Assembly (NCBI GenBank): GCA_009760855.2
Contig: WPIO01000001.1
Location: forward strand, 6,877,001-6,941,000
Source of the DNA: Cristatella mucedo
Lineage: Eukaryota > Bryozoa > Phylactolaemata > Cristatellidae
Direction of reading: 5' to 3'
Length of the DNA stretch: 64,000 nt
Every line of letters begins with the position of its first letter. Position 1 is the first letter of the stretch. The notes under the pieces are model-generated. The model had not been told where the DNA came from. It saw only the letters and a list, made by a program, of their open reading frames with translations, and made no database searches. Below, one piece after another: positions 1 to 12,480 of the stretch. Made by a program: the position numbers and the translations under genes.

Positions 1-308
1 GTCTGCAAACTGAAACGCCAAAAATATTGAACAGCAGCACTGACTCGCGTGTGCCACGCGTAGGTATACGAGTTTTGGCGATCAGTGACACGACCTTTCA
101 CTGCCCCTTCCAAAAAAGCTGCATCTGCAGATCCTTAACGACCGCAGGCAGCTATGGTGCTCCGAGAGTACACTTATGCCTAGCTAGACTCAAACTAAGG
201 TCAAACTCGGTGAAGCCTGTCCACCTCGTGCGGCTAATTTGCTGATTGAACTTCTTGCACATGTTTGGTGGGTAGGTATACGCGATATTGCTTCCCTTGC
301 AGGACAAG
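1..308. other. Unassigned sequence
   Basis: No repeat family, splice pattern or convincing reading frame is visible. The short open frames here lack coding character. Confidence 0.4.
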
Positions 309-391
309 TGAAGTGCTTAGAAAGACATGCAGTTCTCTTAGGTTGCTATACAGACATTGTTGTTATTATTACTACTCCTATTATTATTAGT
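309..391 (+). repeat. Solo LINE-B/SINE1 3' tail with (ATT)n
   Basis: A degenerate copy of the tail found throughout the window: an aaGTGCxTAGAAAGA start, a GTTCTCTtAGG core, a CTATACA block and then an impure ATT/ACT run. No tRNA-like head or RT sequence precedes it, so it is either an extremely 5'-truncated LINE-B copy or the remains of a SINE. Confidence 0.6.
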
Positions 392-1685
392 ATGGCTGAA
401 CCATTGAAACACCGAAGTATGCGAGAAAAAACTTGGCAGCAAGAGCCCTTGGCAGACCACAGGTCTGTATTTTCCAAGCCGCCAGACAGGAACAAAGTCT
501 GCCGCATGTGATACACGGGGACAATCACTTCACAGTAACCAGGGTGCAAAGAGTACTCAAACTTGAGAATCTCGGCACACTAAATTTGATAAGTCAGCCA
601 CATCGCTCCGATCTGTACACAACATAGCCTTGGTAGACAGCCCTCGTGCACCAGCGATCACACGATGGATGTCTTACAAGGAAAGCTGCAGTGGCTGACC
701 GGTTCGCATGAGGCACACCCAAGAACTTTCCAAGCAGGCCAAACCTAGGCTTTCTTTGGCCTGAGAACAACTGACGGGGTGAGCGAACTAAGAGAGTAGT
801 TCGGGATGAGTATCATAAGAGTGATGGCAGTTACCGCCACCCTTGCCCCCCTTGCCTGCAGCTACAACTCCCAATTGTTGCCAGCTATTAAAACCCACCA
901 AGCATGACTGATTGCAAAGCAATGGACTTCCCAGTAGTGAGGTGCTTGCACTTTAACACCCGGGTCACAAATTTGGATCGTTTAACAGGCAATTCTGTGT
1001 GGCCAGCAGCAAGCAGTGGCCATAGTCCCTAAAGCTCTTCCAGTGGTGGCTATGCAATTGAGGCCGGTCAATCAGCTGCTTGTGTCGCTGTTGCATCTAC
1101 TTGGAGCTCAGATCCTCATGCTGATACTCGAGGCCAAGGTCGTGCTTGGGCTGGCTACGGCTGGTAGCAGCAGTCAGTGCAGCAGCAACTGAACTGAGCT
1201 GAACTGCCCCAAACCATAACGGGATTATCAAGTCAGTGGTGCTAGCTCAGCTGCAGCCTAGCAAAGCCTACTCGACCGGATGGCAACTGTGCAATAGGCC
1301 ATTTAGGAGTTGGGTCATTTTGACCACAAATTAATTTAAGGATTAACCGAATAAAAACTTAGTACCATAGCAGCCAACCAGCTTCCAGATAATTAGGCAA
1401 AAGTCTTTCAAAAAGCTACAAAAGGCCTAAAGCAGCCTAATGGCACCATTAACTGCCCGTGTTGAACAGCACCACAAGGAAAGCTTAGCGAAAAGGTGCC
1501 AAGCACATCGACAAAGTCAGAACTGAACGAGAAGAGCCCCCCCCACCCATACCGACAAACTGTACCATTAATGTATCGATAACAAGCCCATTAGCTGTCA
1601 GCCATGCTGATTCCTTGCCCCACAGAAAATGTAACCATGAAAAGTGTCGGCAGAGGCATATAGCAGTCACGAATGGGGGGAATGT
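392..1685. other. Unassigned sequence upstream of LINE-A copy
   Basis: About 1.3 kb with no recognisable element, RNA gene or exon. Only short overlapping open frames occur on both strands. Confidence 0.4.
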
Positions 1686-4262
1686 AATGTATCTCCGTCT
1701 GTAACTCCACAAAGCCATAAAGACTTTGTTGGTGAGGAGGTGAGGTGTTGTAGGAGAGTTGTGTATAGCTCACTCACAGCCTAAGCGGCTTTCGGTACGC
1801 ATACGATAGCCAACCGACTTTATCCCACGAAACAAAGAGAAAGTGGGAAGCATAGCAAAGTCGGGAGAGCAGTTAAGGTAGTGAGTAGCATGGAAGTAGC
1901 AGCTCAGGACTGCTGAAAAGGATGAGCCATAGTCGGCAGCAGGAGAGTAGTTGTCGTTGCATAAGAATTGTGGAAGCGAGTTACACGGTCTAGGACCTGC
2001 AGAGCTACAGCTTCTGTCGCCAATGGTCTTTAAGCGGAGGAATGGAACAGTTAATTCATTGTCCACACAGGACCTGGGAGCCCAAAGAGGCTGAAACTGG
2101 TGCAGCAGTTCAGCTAGGTACGAAGGAGCCAAGCCGTGGCGGGCCTTGTGGGTCAGCGTAAGAACTTTGCTCTGTATCTGTTGATCAACGGCAGCCATCC
2201 TAGCTCTTTTAACAAAGGAGACACGTGGTCAAACCTCTGGGACTTGAAAACTAGCCTTGCAGCCATATTCCTAGTCAGCTGCAGTGGCCTAGTTGCTTTG
2301 CTCGGTAGCCCAGCCAAAAGGGAATTACAATAATCAAGCCAAGACAGAACTAAAGAGCTAGTTAAATTTTTTACAAGCCACTGTGGGAGACAGCTTCTAA
2401 TCTTGGATAGGGATCGGATGTGATGGCTAGCTGTAGAAGCAGTCTTCTGAATGAAGCTTTTGAAATTGAGGCAGCTGTCGAACACGACACCTAGATTACG
2501 AGCACGTGGTGATGGTCGCACAACGGCATCACCTATTCGAAGAGCAAAGCCTTTTAATCCAGTCACATGCTTATGGTGTCCTATGAGCAGCAGTTCTGTT
2601 GTACCATCATTTAGTTTCAAGAAGTTTTCCGAAATCCGGGATCGAATGTCGGCAAGGCAAGCATTCAGTTTATCAGTTGCTGCAGCAGATTCCGACGGTT
2701 TGAATGACAAATACAGCCGAGTATCGTCGGCATAAAAGTGATATCCTTCCATGGGCCTTAATCACTTTTCCCAGAGGTTGAGTATAAATGAAGAACAGCA
2801 AGGGAGCAAGAATGGACCCTTGAGGGACTCCACAGGTGACCCGTCTCGCGCGTGAGATCTGACCCCCACACGATACGGATTGAACACGAGCAGACAAGTA
2901 TGATTTAAACCACGTCAGTGCCTCGTCTACCAGACTGGTCATTGTTCTATATCGTTCAAGTAGGACATCGTGATCAATGGTGTCGAAGGCAGCTGATAAA
3001 TCTAGCAGAACTAGGGCAGTGGCATTCCTGTCATCGTTGCCACATATAATGTCATTGTTAACACGGAGGAGAAAAGTTTCAGTGGAGTGATGACTCTTGA
3101 ACCCCGATTGAAATGTTTCTGACACTTCATTCTTTTCAATATGTACAACCAGCTGCTTAGCGATAATATTTTTTCAAGAATATTTGACAAAAAAGGAAGA
3201 AGGGAAACTGTGTGATAGTTTGCAAGGACCTCTGTATCTAATCCAGGCTTTTAAAGCATCGATCTAACGATTGCCGATTTGAAGAACTTGGGTACGACCC
3301 CTTTTTTCACAGAACCAATAAAAATCTCGGTTATGGCAGGGCTACGTTGGTCTGAAAGTAAAGACCACAGAGATGATGGTATAGGGTCTTCAGGAGACGA
3401 GCCCTTTTTACTAGACCTTATTAAGGTTGCCACATCGCATGCAGAAACCTCGGAAAACCTTTTAAGGAAGGTCACACGTTGCGATTCCACAATTGCTTCA
3501 CTTGGAGGGGGCTTTATGGAGGCACGGATGTGCACAATTTTTTCAGTAAAGAAGGCTGAAAACTTTTTGGCTGAGCCGTAAATATCGAGGGAGTCATGCC
3601 TCTCAGCATTGGCCAGTAAATTGTTTACTGTCTTATAAACATGTTTTGGGTCCGACTAGTAGGAATTCAGTTTTCAAGTGAAAAAAGAAGCCCTGGCTTT
3701 TTTAAGCTTCTGGGTGTAAACTCAAAGGAAGTCTTTGAAATTGACTAGATCTGCATCAGACCCGATTTCTTAAAACGAAGTTCAAGCCTGCACTTAACAC
3801 GGCGAACCTTTTTTTAAACTGAAAGGATTCTCCACGACTCTGTATACGGATAGAATGAACGGGAGCGTGCTTGTCAAGAGCACTCCTGAGTGGCATATTC
3901 ACTGCATCAGTGAGGGTATCGAGGTTGTCGTTCGAGTCTGGGTGCAGATCAGAACCTGCATCACAAATATATTTCAAAAATGTGTATGTCAATGCTTTTT
4001 AAGTTATGTCGCTGGACAAGTTCGACATTACCCGGTATGTACAAGAGAGCAGGAACAGTAAACGAGACCAAACACTGATCCGAGAGGGTCAGCAGGCACA
4101 CCACAAGGTTAGTGAGGAAGACATCCTTAGTGATCATGAGATCTAGAATATGGCCACCGACGTGGGTGGTATGATTGACGTGTTGGACCAAACCAACATT
4201 CTCCAGACAGTCAAGAAATGAGTGGACCTGGTTGCATCAAGCCGTGGTAGAGGATTGGGTAT
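1686..4262 (-). mobile_element. LINE-A copy A1, 5'-truncated L2/CR1-like retrotransposon
   Basis: Read on the minus strand, this copy runs from the C-terminal part of an endonuclease (about 4191-3961, with HVGGHILDLMITKD and a SDQCLV motif) through the linker (3992-3756) and the fingers region (3535-3251, DPIPSSLW) to the reverse transcriptase. RT block A (LLDLSAAFDTIDHD) and block B (CGVPQGS) lie in one frame at 3125-2673. Block C (FYADDTRLY) and the C-terminal region follow in another at 2752-2153, and the extreme C-terminus in a third at 2198-1770. Compared with copy A2, about two bases are missing next to 2752, which explains the first frame change. The 3' terminus (reverse complement of ATGTATCTCCGTCTG) matches the other LINE-A copies and has no poly(A). 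These families copy themselves by target-primed reverse transcription; this copy is dead. Confidence 0.88.
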
Positions 4263-5821
4263 GACATTATTCTTTAACTTACAAGCCCTAGATTTCAATT
4301 AACTTGCTGCTCCTGCAGGGTCACATTCCGGATCTGGTGTTGAAATCTAGATCTGGCGTCGCGACTTTTGTGCAAGTGAAGTAATGCTCTAAAATTGCTA
4401 CCGAAAACTGACAAGTAATACAACCACTCAGCAAGTAAGACAGCACTGTAGAACCAAACTTGGCAGTTATCGACTACTTTCAATCATAAGCTGAGGCGAA
4501 CCCTGCCGACGACTGAGCTGTGCCACTTCCCGACTCTTATCTCTAACTACGGGAGGACACAGTCCCAGCATGCCTCGTCGGCCATGTGACTAGCGAGCCA
4601 GCAGGCAGGGTCGGCACCTTTGCAAGTGCAAAGGGCTCGGAGGCCGCCGAAGGGCGGCCGAGGGAGCGAGAGCGAGTCTGCTGCAGTGCACCAGCCACGT
4701 GCCTGTGTCACTCGATAGCCGTGCACCAGCTGCCCGGGCCGGTAGTCGAGGGCATGCTGAAGGAAGTCGCGCTCCACCGAGTTGCTCACGGCGGCTGCCG
4801 GTCCGACTGCGGTATGGCTTTCACCACGACGAAGACATGACTTGCTCTGAAACCTGCAAGGATTCATTTGGAAAAACGATTGCCACTTTACAAGCAGGCA
4901 CCCCGAAAGCCAGGAGCATGGCAAACACGTGCACGGGGAGAGGCGTGTATTTCTCCTTGCACCACAGCCTACATAATTTAACAACTGTGATATTGGCACA
5001 ACGGGGCAGCAAGAAGTGCAGAGCAATTCATGGGCCTGATAAAAGTGAGCAGTGGCCTACTCTGCTTTTGGCTAGCGCACGGTGTGTTCATCGTGGGTAG
5101 CGTTCCCTTGGCCAGGCGCCGATTTGCTAAGACTGGCCTTGCTCTGCCGGGTAGCAGCACCAGTACAGGGGTCACAGAAAAACATAGACCGGGTCAGCTT
5201 CGAGCTCCCTGTCAGTTCATGCAAGGACAAGCGGTAGCCTGATTTTCTGCATAACAAAGTCAAGAAGGTAAACGTTGGCTGATTTAAGAGATTTCGGAGC
5301 CTCGTTGTACTCATTTACGCAGCAGAAGAGAAGCCTTGGTGGCTATCACTCCAGCCCACGCATCCACTGCAAATGGGAAAAAACAGCCTGCAGCTGAACT
5401 CAAGCCCGCAACCTGTCTCGCACGCTGTTCGAGAATGCTCGGCGAAGTTGGGTAACAGGGTAGCAGGCTCTCAAAATACCCCCCCCCCCCCGACGCTATC
5501 ACCGAGGGGCTGCTCACCCATATGTAACATAGAGCCGGTGCACATTAAGTATTTGGAAAGCCCGGCGGTGAATAGGCACAGCATACAAGAGCTGCCAACC
5601 AAGCCACAGCCCAGAGGGGATCAGCAGTGCAGGCCAAGTGCAGCAGACTGGAGCTCAACAGGATTAACAACCTGTCAACTGCAGTCCTAAAGCAAACTTA
5701 GGGGGGATGGGAAGGGCAGCTGCATTGGCACATGAACCCTAACTCTGCATAGAATGAAAGGTCAGCAACAAATGAGGCAGCGATTTGCATATGAATGATC
5801 AAAACAGGACTCATGTCCATC
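4263..5821. other. Unassigned, partly CpG-rich sequence
   Basis: The stretch 4550-5100 is richer in CpG than its surroundings and is open for about 160 codons on the minus strand (4547-5026) with overlapping frames on the plus strand. I see no splice sites, domain or homology, and such mirrored open frames are usual in GC-rich DNA. A run of 13 C occurs at 5479-5491. No mobile element is recognised. Confidence 0.35.
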
Positions 5822-7490
5822 GATTCCGTGCACTACCTCGATGTCTACATTAAAAGAGGCCACGAGTGACCTTATCCTGAAATTTGTCTCCCAGTCAAAG
5901 AAGACTACTAGATCTCCAGACCCTATTCCCATTGTTCTACTTCTAGGATGCTTGGATCTGCTGCTGCCATGCATAACTAACATTATAAATATGTCCTTAG
6001 CCTTAGGTCAGGTCCCTTCACCTTTCAAAAAGGCAGTAGTCAGGCCACTAATTAAAAAAGCTCCACTAGACCAAGAGGACTTGAGCAGCTTTCACCCAGT
6101 CTTCCTTCTTTCTGTTTCTATCAAAGACACAAGAATGAATTGTGGCATACCAACTAAACTCTTATAACCTTCTCATGAATGCAGGCTTGGGTGAAGTCTC
6201 TCTGCTTGACTTGCTTGATCTTTAGGCAGCATTTGATACTATAGACAACAAAGTCTTTCTTGAGCGCCTCTGATCTTGCCTGGGCATCACTGGCATCGCA
6301 CTGCAATGGTTCAGGTCCTATCTCAGTGGGAAAATCCAGAGTATTGATGTGAATGGACAAAGATCATCCGAGGAACCACTTAAGTATGGGGTACTCTAGG
6401 GTTCTGCGCTTGGTCCTGTTCTTTTCACACTCTATACTCCCCCTCTTGCCGATGTGAATTTGCAAGCACAATTTAGGCTTTCACTTCTATGCAAATGACA
6501 CTCAGTTGTACCTTTGCTGTAATCCCTCCCAGCCCTCGAATTCTCTACAAACCCTTGCTGGATGTATTGATGACATTTGCACATGGATGGTTGTAAACTT
6601 TTTTAAATTGAATGACGACAAAGCCAACTTACTACTTATGGCCAAACCAAGTGTGATTCAGAAATTGGAAAACCTGATGCTCAAAATCGGCTCCGCCGGC
6701 ATATCTCCTGGTTGAATCTGCAGGTTATCTAGGTGTCCTGTTCCAAAGCAACCTTTCATTAGACGACCATATCAGTTTCGCAGTAAAGTCTGCCTACTTT
6801 CAGCTACATAACATTGCTTGCTAAAATTCGGGCTTGTTTAAACAAGGATACCACATCTAAATTGGTCCGTGCATTTGTGACATCCCATCTCGACTTCTGT
6901 AACTCACTGCTTGCTGATCTTCTAGCTTGTGCAATCATGCACTTACAGTTGGTGAAAAACTCTGCAGGTAGGTTCATCTGTCGTGAGAATTGCAATTGCC
7001 ACATCACACCATTTCTCGCCGATCTGCACTGGCTCCCAATCAAGCAGTGCATCGACTTCAAGGATCTGTCACTTTACTGTTATGTCCCTTCATTATCGGG
7101 CTCCAGCCTACATATCAGAACTGCCCACTAACAGGCGAATAATCGTACAACCTGCTATTCAGACTCGAATCGTTCGGCCATACCTCGTACGAACCTCAAA
7201 ACCGTTGGAGCCGTGCCTTTAGTTCGCATGCTCCCAAAGCCTGCAACTCACTACCGATGCATGTCACGTCTCCTGACATGATGACATTTAAAATGCACCT
7301 GTTTATTACAGCATTTGGTGGGTCTTTGAGATTCGTCCTTCGTATGCATGTACCTTCTTACACTGTGCCTGCTGCTTGCAGATGTTACCACCAAACATTT
7401 GGTAATGCTTTATATGCAACATCTGTAAAGTGCCTAAAGAGAGATTCAGGTCTCTGAGGGTACTATACTAATGTATTATTAGTATTATTA
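5822..7490 (+). mobile_element. LINE-B copy B1, RT domain to 3' tail, degenerate
   Basis: This is the longest plus-strand LINE-B copy. It opens in the RT fingers region (SPDPIP at about 5915, then GQVPSPFKKAVVRPLIKKA). Block A survives as AAFDTID near 6231 but is preceded by a stop, and block B (SALGPVLF) near 6400 also follows a stop. The block C catalytic motif near 6488 is altered (the YADD region reads YAND-like and is out of frame). The C-terminal region (FVTSHLDFCNSLLADL near 6875, LLADLHWLPIKQ near 7015) follows in broken frames. The copy ends with the family tail (GTAAAGTGCCTAAAGAGA at 7428) and an ATT-rich run. It is inactive and older than several other copies, judging by its many stops. 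Confidence 0.85.
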
Positions 7491-8282
7491 TATAGCTCTA
7501 CAAGTCATCAAGCCTTCAGGCTTGTGGTGCTTTCCAACAGGGCAATATGCGCTTGGCAAGCATGTGCAACCGCAAGCACAAGGGCGACAGTGGGCAGACG
7601 TGTGTCTTCCTGCAGGCAGTAACAAGCGAGCATCCCAGGATGCCCCCCCCCCCCTGTTCACTCGGCATATGACTACATCATAGGAGTGTTGTCAGGCTCC
7701 GACATTTTACTGCACAATGAAGAACTGTATTAGGCATGCTGCATACAATAAATATTTAGCTGTGCGTACTAGTTTTGAGAGGATGCCAAAACAGAATGCT
7801 ACCTTTGCAAGCTGACCCCCATATTGCCAACGGTCAACGAGAAGAACTGACAGTTGCCGGTCTGAGGCTACACAATAGCTGCCTTGGACGTGTCTCCAAC
7901 CCTAAACTGACCAACGCGATTCGTCAAGATGTATGTTGTAAGTTCATGACACCCGTGGTCACCTGCACATTGCTGTCGGTACGGTAGCATCTAGCATCGT
8001 TACCTGTCGGCCGTCTTTGGCATGCAAGCCAGACTTCCAGCACGGCTACATGCAGAAGACTTAGTCTTAGCATTGGCACCCTTAAGTAATGATTTCTAAG
8101 CATACAATGACATAGCTAAACATATGGTCGCATCCGAATCTGGCTATTATGCACCTCGAAGAGACTAACAAAGCAAGTCGATCCACGTGAGTAGAGCAGC
8201 TGCCACTCGCATTCGCCCTAATAACTTCTAGATGCAAACGTCAAGGCATGGACAAGGCCATAAGTTTGTGGCTAAGTACCAT
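7491..8282. other. Unassigned sequence
   Basis: No exon or element recognised. There is a C homopolymer at about 7643-7653. Short open frames only. Confidence 0.4.
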
Positions 8283-8360
8283 AATATTAATATAAACATA
8301 ATATATGTGGTTTGTATAGCCCCCAACGCTGAATCTAAATCCGGCGCTTTAAAACTCACT
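8283..8360 (-). repeat. Degenerate LINE-B/SINE1 tail, reverse orientation
   Basis: An AT-rich run followed by TTTGTATAGC, a decayed CTAAATC core and GCGCTTTA. This is the order expected for the reverse complement of the family tail. No body of the element remains. Confidence 0.5.
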
Positions 8361-10619
8361 GCAAGTACTGCGTTCAAAAATCAGTTTTTATATGATACAT
8401 GATTGTGATAAATTTGATATGATAAATGTATAGTGCTGCTATGCAAACTCCGGAAATGAGAGCGATTCTTGTGCACTGACATACACACTATCAGCCTTCA
8501 AATAATTCGTCTCATTATCGGCACCAGTGACTACGTAAAGACATTTATTTCAAAAAATATTTCGCGTATCCAACTGCTTCGCCAAATATGCGTTTCATTA
8601 ACGAGTAAGTCACATTGTACACTATTTAAGCTTCGGTCTGCTATGGCTCCGCTGAATCCAGAAACAAGAGTATCAAAAGGGTCCAGATTACATAACCGAG
8701 ATTTCTGCGACTCGAAATCACCTTGCGGAAAGCACAGCTAGCCCTAAAGGAACTATGCACCCTAATAACTCTCTGGCTTTAAAGTCACTTAGGTACCAAG
8801 GGTACACTCATCTCTCGAAAAGGATAAAATAGTATCTCGATTCGCGTATAAAAATCGAGACTACAGTAGGCAAAGCCATTGATTTGCGAAGACCAGTGAA
8901 AGTGAATAAATGCAGCGTGGGTCTACGTGTAAAACAATAATATTAAAAGTCAATGACAGCATCACCTTCGAGCTACAGCCGCTGCTCTGTACGTAAGGAT
9001 CCGGTACATCCTCCACGGACCACAAACCACGATGTTCGCGGCCTTGACCGCAACTGCACGGTGTGTTATTCCGGAAACAAGCGCCCAGTCCCCCCCCCCA
9101 ACCGTCTCCGCCCCGGACTGGGGTCTGACGCTTGTTTTGAGGAATCTAAACGGTTTCGGAAGAGCCTAATGCAACAACAAAAAGCAGGAAACTCCTTGAT
9201 TTTCCAATGCATTATCCGCTAAAAGTAAGGTCGTATACGATTCAGCCACCATGTATCTAGTGTCGATAGATAATTGCTTGTGGAGACAAAGAAAAGAGCT
9301 GGCCACTAGTGGTGAGAAAGCAAGAATTCGCTCCTGTTGCGATCGATTAATTTTAAGTATTATCATCCGCAAGGGGCAGCCGCATGTCGGCTTCCCTATC
9401 AGCTTAAAATTTTTAATTCGCCTTCAAGCAGATTACTAATTGTGCAAGCGGTCGCTAACACCAGTTTGTTGGCACTTCTCCGGTTGATGGTATTGTTATT
9501 TGTGTCTGCATACTGCTAACTCCATTCTTATTTTTATGGACACCTCTCTTAAGGCACCGCCTTATCGCAGGTGACGCATTGATAGTCATAGTAAGAGGGT
9601 ACAACGAGACTCCCGTAAGCCACAAGAGAGATGGCGGCATCCCCGATCGGCGATTAAAGTTCAGACTTACTTGTGGGAGATTTTGCTGAAATAATTTTTT
9701 GTGATTGCTTACAGTGCATGCTCACCCAGGCCTGTCCGTCCAGATTGTGTACCAAAAAGCCCCGGGTCATGATGCAATAATGGCCCTGCCAATTATGAGT
9801 CTTCGGCTCAGGCTCTTACCTTTCGCGACGTAAGCAGAAGACTTTATGGTATTTTGTATATGAAATTTCGCCTGGGCGACGATGAAGTGTTTGCAGCTAG
9901 TGCTTAGTTAGTGCTGAGTTTGAACTTTCTGGCTCTGGTTTGTAAGAAGTCTACCAAGAAAAATCAAGGAGCAAACTAATATCAAAAGCCCTCGTATTCA
10001 TTCATCTTTCGCTTTAGGTGACTGCCGCGTGCCGCACGCACGGAATATCACTGATACAGCAATTATTTTGGCCGCACGCACAGTCTTCCAGCGTTTCTGC
10101 TCGTATATTTGCACCAAGCCCCGCTCACACGACCAAGACAAAATCCGTCGCCTCCCCTGAATTCAGCGCATCATCTACCAGCGCTAGTTGCACCCAACCG
10201 CGCCTCGAGTGAACCGGTTGTACGTACTCACTTTCGTCTGTGATTCCACAAAGTGAAGAGGAAGAAGCCGGGCTACACTGGAGAGGTTTCCTGAAGTGGA
10301 ATCAAAACTAGTGCGGCTTTTGGTGCGTTTCACTAAAGGCTTGATGCATCGGCGGTGCACCACACGGTTACAAATATACCTTTGTAACGCTTCGCTACAC
10401 CTTTATACTATAGGCAAATGCTATAAACGACGTAAATTTGTATGCAGTCCATGTCCTTAAAATTGTATAACTACGGGGTCAGTGAGCCTTCTAGTGACGA
10501 TAATCGACGAGCTTATAGTAGCCATGCAGCCAAAGAACCCCGACAACTCTTCGACAAAGTCTGGAATCCAGTTCCCTATACAAATGCTATCCTGGTATCC
10601 AATTCACTATATAATAGCT
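8361..10619. other. Unassigned sequence
   Basis: About 2.2 kb with no repeat homology or exon that I can support. Open frames of 60-90 codons on both strands (for example 8953-9222 and 10018-10212) lack splice context, domains or coding-like composition. Confidence 0.4.
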
Positions 10620-10733
10620 AGCATACGAGTAAGGAGCCCGGTTTTTATGACCAAGGTAGTAGGCTCGAACCCTGCGGTATATGTCAAGCGTCCGGATAAA
10701 GATTAAGTTATCTTAGGGCGGTAAGCATATGAG

Positions 10734-10766
<33 letters not shown>
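10620..10766 (+). mobile_element. SINE1 copy d, tRNA-derived, old
   Basis: A decayed tRNA-like head with a B box (GGCTCGAACCC, about 10662-10672) is followed by the LINE-B-type tail (GCGTCCGGATAAAGATTAAG, then TTATCTTAGGGCGG) and an (AT)n run at about 10738-10765 in place of (ATT)n. The order head, tail and simple repeat matches the better copies at 33.4 and 39.3 kb. Such elements are transcribed by RNA polymerase III from internal A and B boxes and mobilised by a partner LINE. Confidence 0.65.
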
Positions 10767-10769
<3 letters not shown>

Positions 10770-10867
10770 TATGATTACATATATATGCATTTATTCAGCT
10801 GCAGGAAACGTGTTTATTATCGAGCCGCTCAAATGTTGACGGTCAGGAGTGAACGCAATATAGTAAT

Positions 10868-11820
10868 AGTACTAAGACATTTGTACTGCGCCTTAAGAGA
10901 GCTAGATCTTTTATTGGGCACTCTATGTAAGCTGCAAAGGAGCCATATCTATTGGTTAGTGGTAGCATGCCCAGTTTCTGAATGCATAAGCAGCACAGTT
11001 CACTCGGACCTCGCAAATGCCGTGAGGAGCAGGTGGGTTTTAGCTTGTTGTTGAATGTCAAGTTTAGGGATCCTGCGATCTCAGTTGGGGAAGGTACGAT
11101 CTCCAACGAATTTGAAGTTTTGGCCGAACCGTGGTAAATTACTTGAGTCACAAGAGTTGGGTCGCAGTAAGCCTAGCCTGACGGGATCGTAGCTCGCATA
11201 GGTAGGCTGGAGCGGGGGAAGAAGGGACCTCAACATTGTGACAGACCGAAGTCAATACGAAGCTTTTGGGAGCCTGTGCAGATCATTGAGAAATAGATTG
11301 CTGTGGCAATTGCACGACAGACATGCCTAGCTGCAGAGTTTTGCATCAACTGTAAGTGCCTCATTACACGGACCCAAAGACCTGCGGGTAGTAAGATACG
11401 GTAGTCGAGACAGGGTGTTGCAAATGCAAGGATCAACTTGGGCGTGGTATGCATGTTCCAGCAAGCACCAATTTTTGCAACGTTAAGTAGCTGAAATTAA
11501 GCAGACGACTTCGGAGCTGGTGGTCATGGGGTTGTTTAGTTAAAGGTCTCTTAGGAATAAGACACCCAGATATCATGCACATGCAGCCGTAGATATGGTG
11601 GCTCACCCATTTTTAGAGTTTGGCTTTTCCATTTCTGAGTAGCACTAAGTTTTCACCTAACTAGTAAGTTGGTTTTATCGCCGATCAATTTGAGAACGAT
11701 TATAGTTGAGAGAGTTTGACGTGCTGGAAGGGCTCAAAGCATAGGTACGGCTGTCTGTTATCAGCATAGAAATGAAAGATTTGATTGTGCTTGGCGATTA
11801 CTTCGGCAAGTGAGAAAGAG
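10868..11820 (-). mobile_element. LINE-B copy B2, RT C-terminal part
   Basis: Minus-strand copy whose 3' tail is at 10868-10930 (reverse complement of the GCACTTTACA/GGCGC-type tail). The body to about 11800 includes a C-terminal segment (DYRILLPAGL, MQNSAARHVCRA, about 11454-11230) equivalent to [10 protein letters not shown] and QNSAARLVCRE in other copies. Its 5' edge falls inside the purine-rich stretch that has expanded into the (GA)n array starting at 11838. Stops and frameshifts are frequent. Confidence 0.75.
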
Positions 11821-11834
11821 ACCGAGGGAGAGAC

Positions 11835-11837
<3 letters not shown>

Positions 11838-11929
<92 letters not shown>

Positions 11930-12003
11930 CAGAGACAGAGAGACATAGAGAGAAAGAGACAGAGAGAGGGGAGAGGGTGAGAAAGAGAGGGAGAAAGAGA
12001 GAT
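11838..12003. repeat. (GA)n microsatellite grading into (ACAGAG)n
   Basis: A pure (GA)n run to about 11910 is followed by ACAGAG units to about 11945 and imperfect purine-rich sequence to about 12003. It lies exactly at the purine-rich segment of LINE-B (compare the agagggagagt at about 25233 and the gagagagagaga at about 32246). The open frames across it on both strands are repeat translations, not genes. Confidence 0.95.
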
Positions 12004-12169
12004 CATGAAAAGATGCTGACCAAGCACATAGCCCTGGGTACCCCTGTTCTTAAGCTGTTCCTCGGATGCATGTTGCCCCTTGATTATCTGGCCTGCCTCT
12101 ACCTACCACTATTTGTTTTTTATAAGAATCTTATAAAGAGACTTGACGGAATTTGATATTGATCTACCA

Positions 12170-12480
12170 TCGCTCTTAATTACTTTCCGAACAGCAGCCT
12201 CTTTGAAAGATTGAGGGACCAGGTGCAATGCTATATTTGCAGTATCTGTAAAGTGCCTGGAGAGAGATTCAGTTCTCTGAGGACGCTATACAATTGCAAG
12301 GTTTTTATTATTATTATTATAAGGCCATGGACACATTTATTGTGTTCTTTATGCAGGACAACAGCAAAGCTATGCATCTCTGAAGGAAAACTGTGGGCAT
12401 AGGATTTGAAGGGCTATTAGTTTTTTAGATAAGGAGATGAACTTCAGGATAATGTCATTATTGACATTGTTTTTGCGCTA
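12170..12480 (-). mobile_element. LINE-B fragment B12 (RT fingers), interrupted
   Basis: The reverse complement resembles B1 and B8: a segment matching CAGCCTCTTTGAA...GGACCAGG (compare 49079-49110), then, after an interruption at about 12235-12322, sequence equivalent to the AAACTGGGAGATGAA-type block at about 49210. The interruption is a plus-strand tail unit with (ATT)n. Confidence 0.55.
12240..12322 (+). repeat. Solo LINE-B/SINE1 tail nested in LINE-B
   Basis: A well-preserved tail (TGTAAAGTGCCTGGAGAGAG, GTTCTCTGAGGACGC, CTATACAA) with a (TTA)n end. It is opposite in orientation to the LINE-B fragment around it. It is better conserved than its host, so it inserted later. Confidence 0.75.

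Noticed and set aside
4547-5026. 159-codon minus frame
   Set aside because: Mirrored by plus-strand frames in a GC-rich patch, with no recognisable domain or splice sites.
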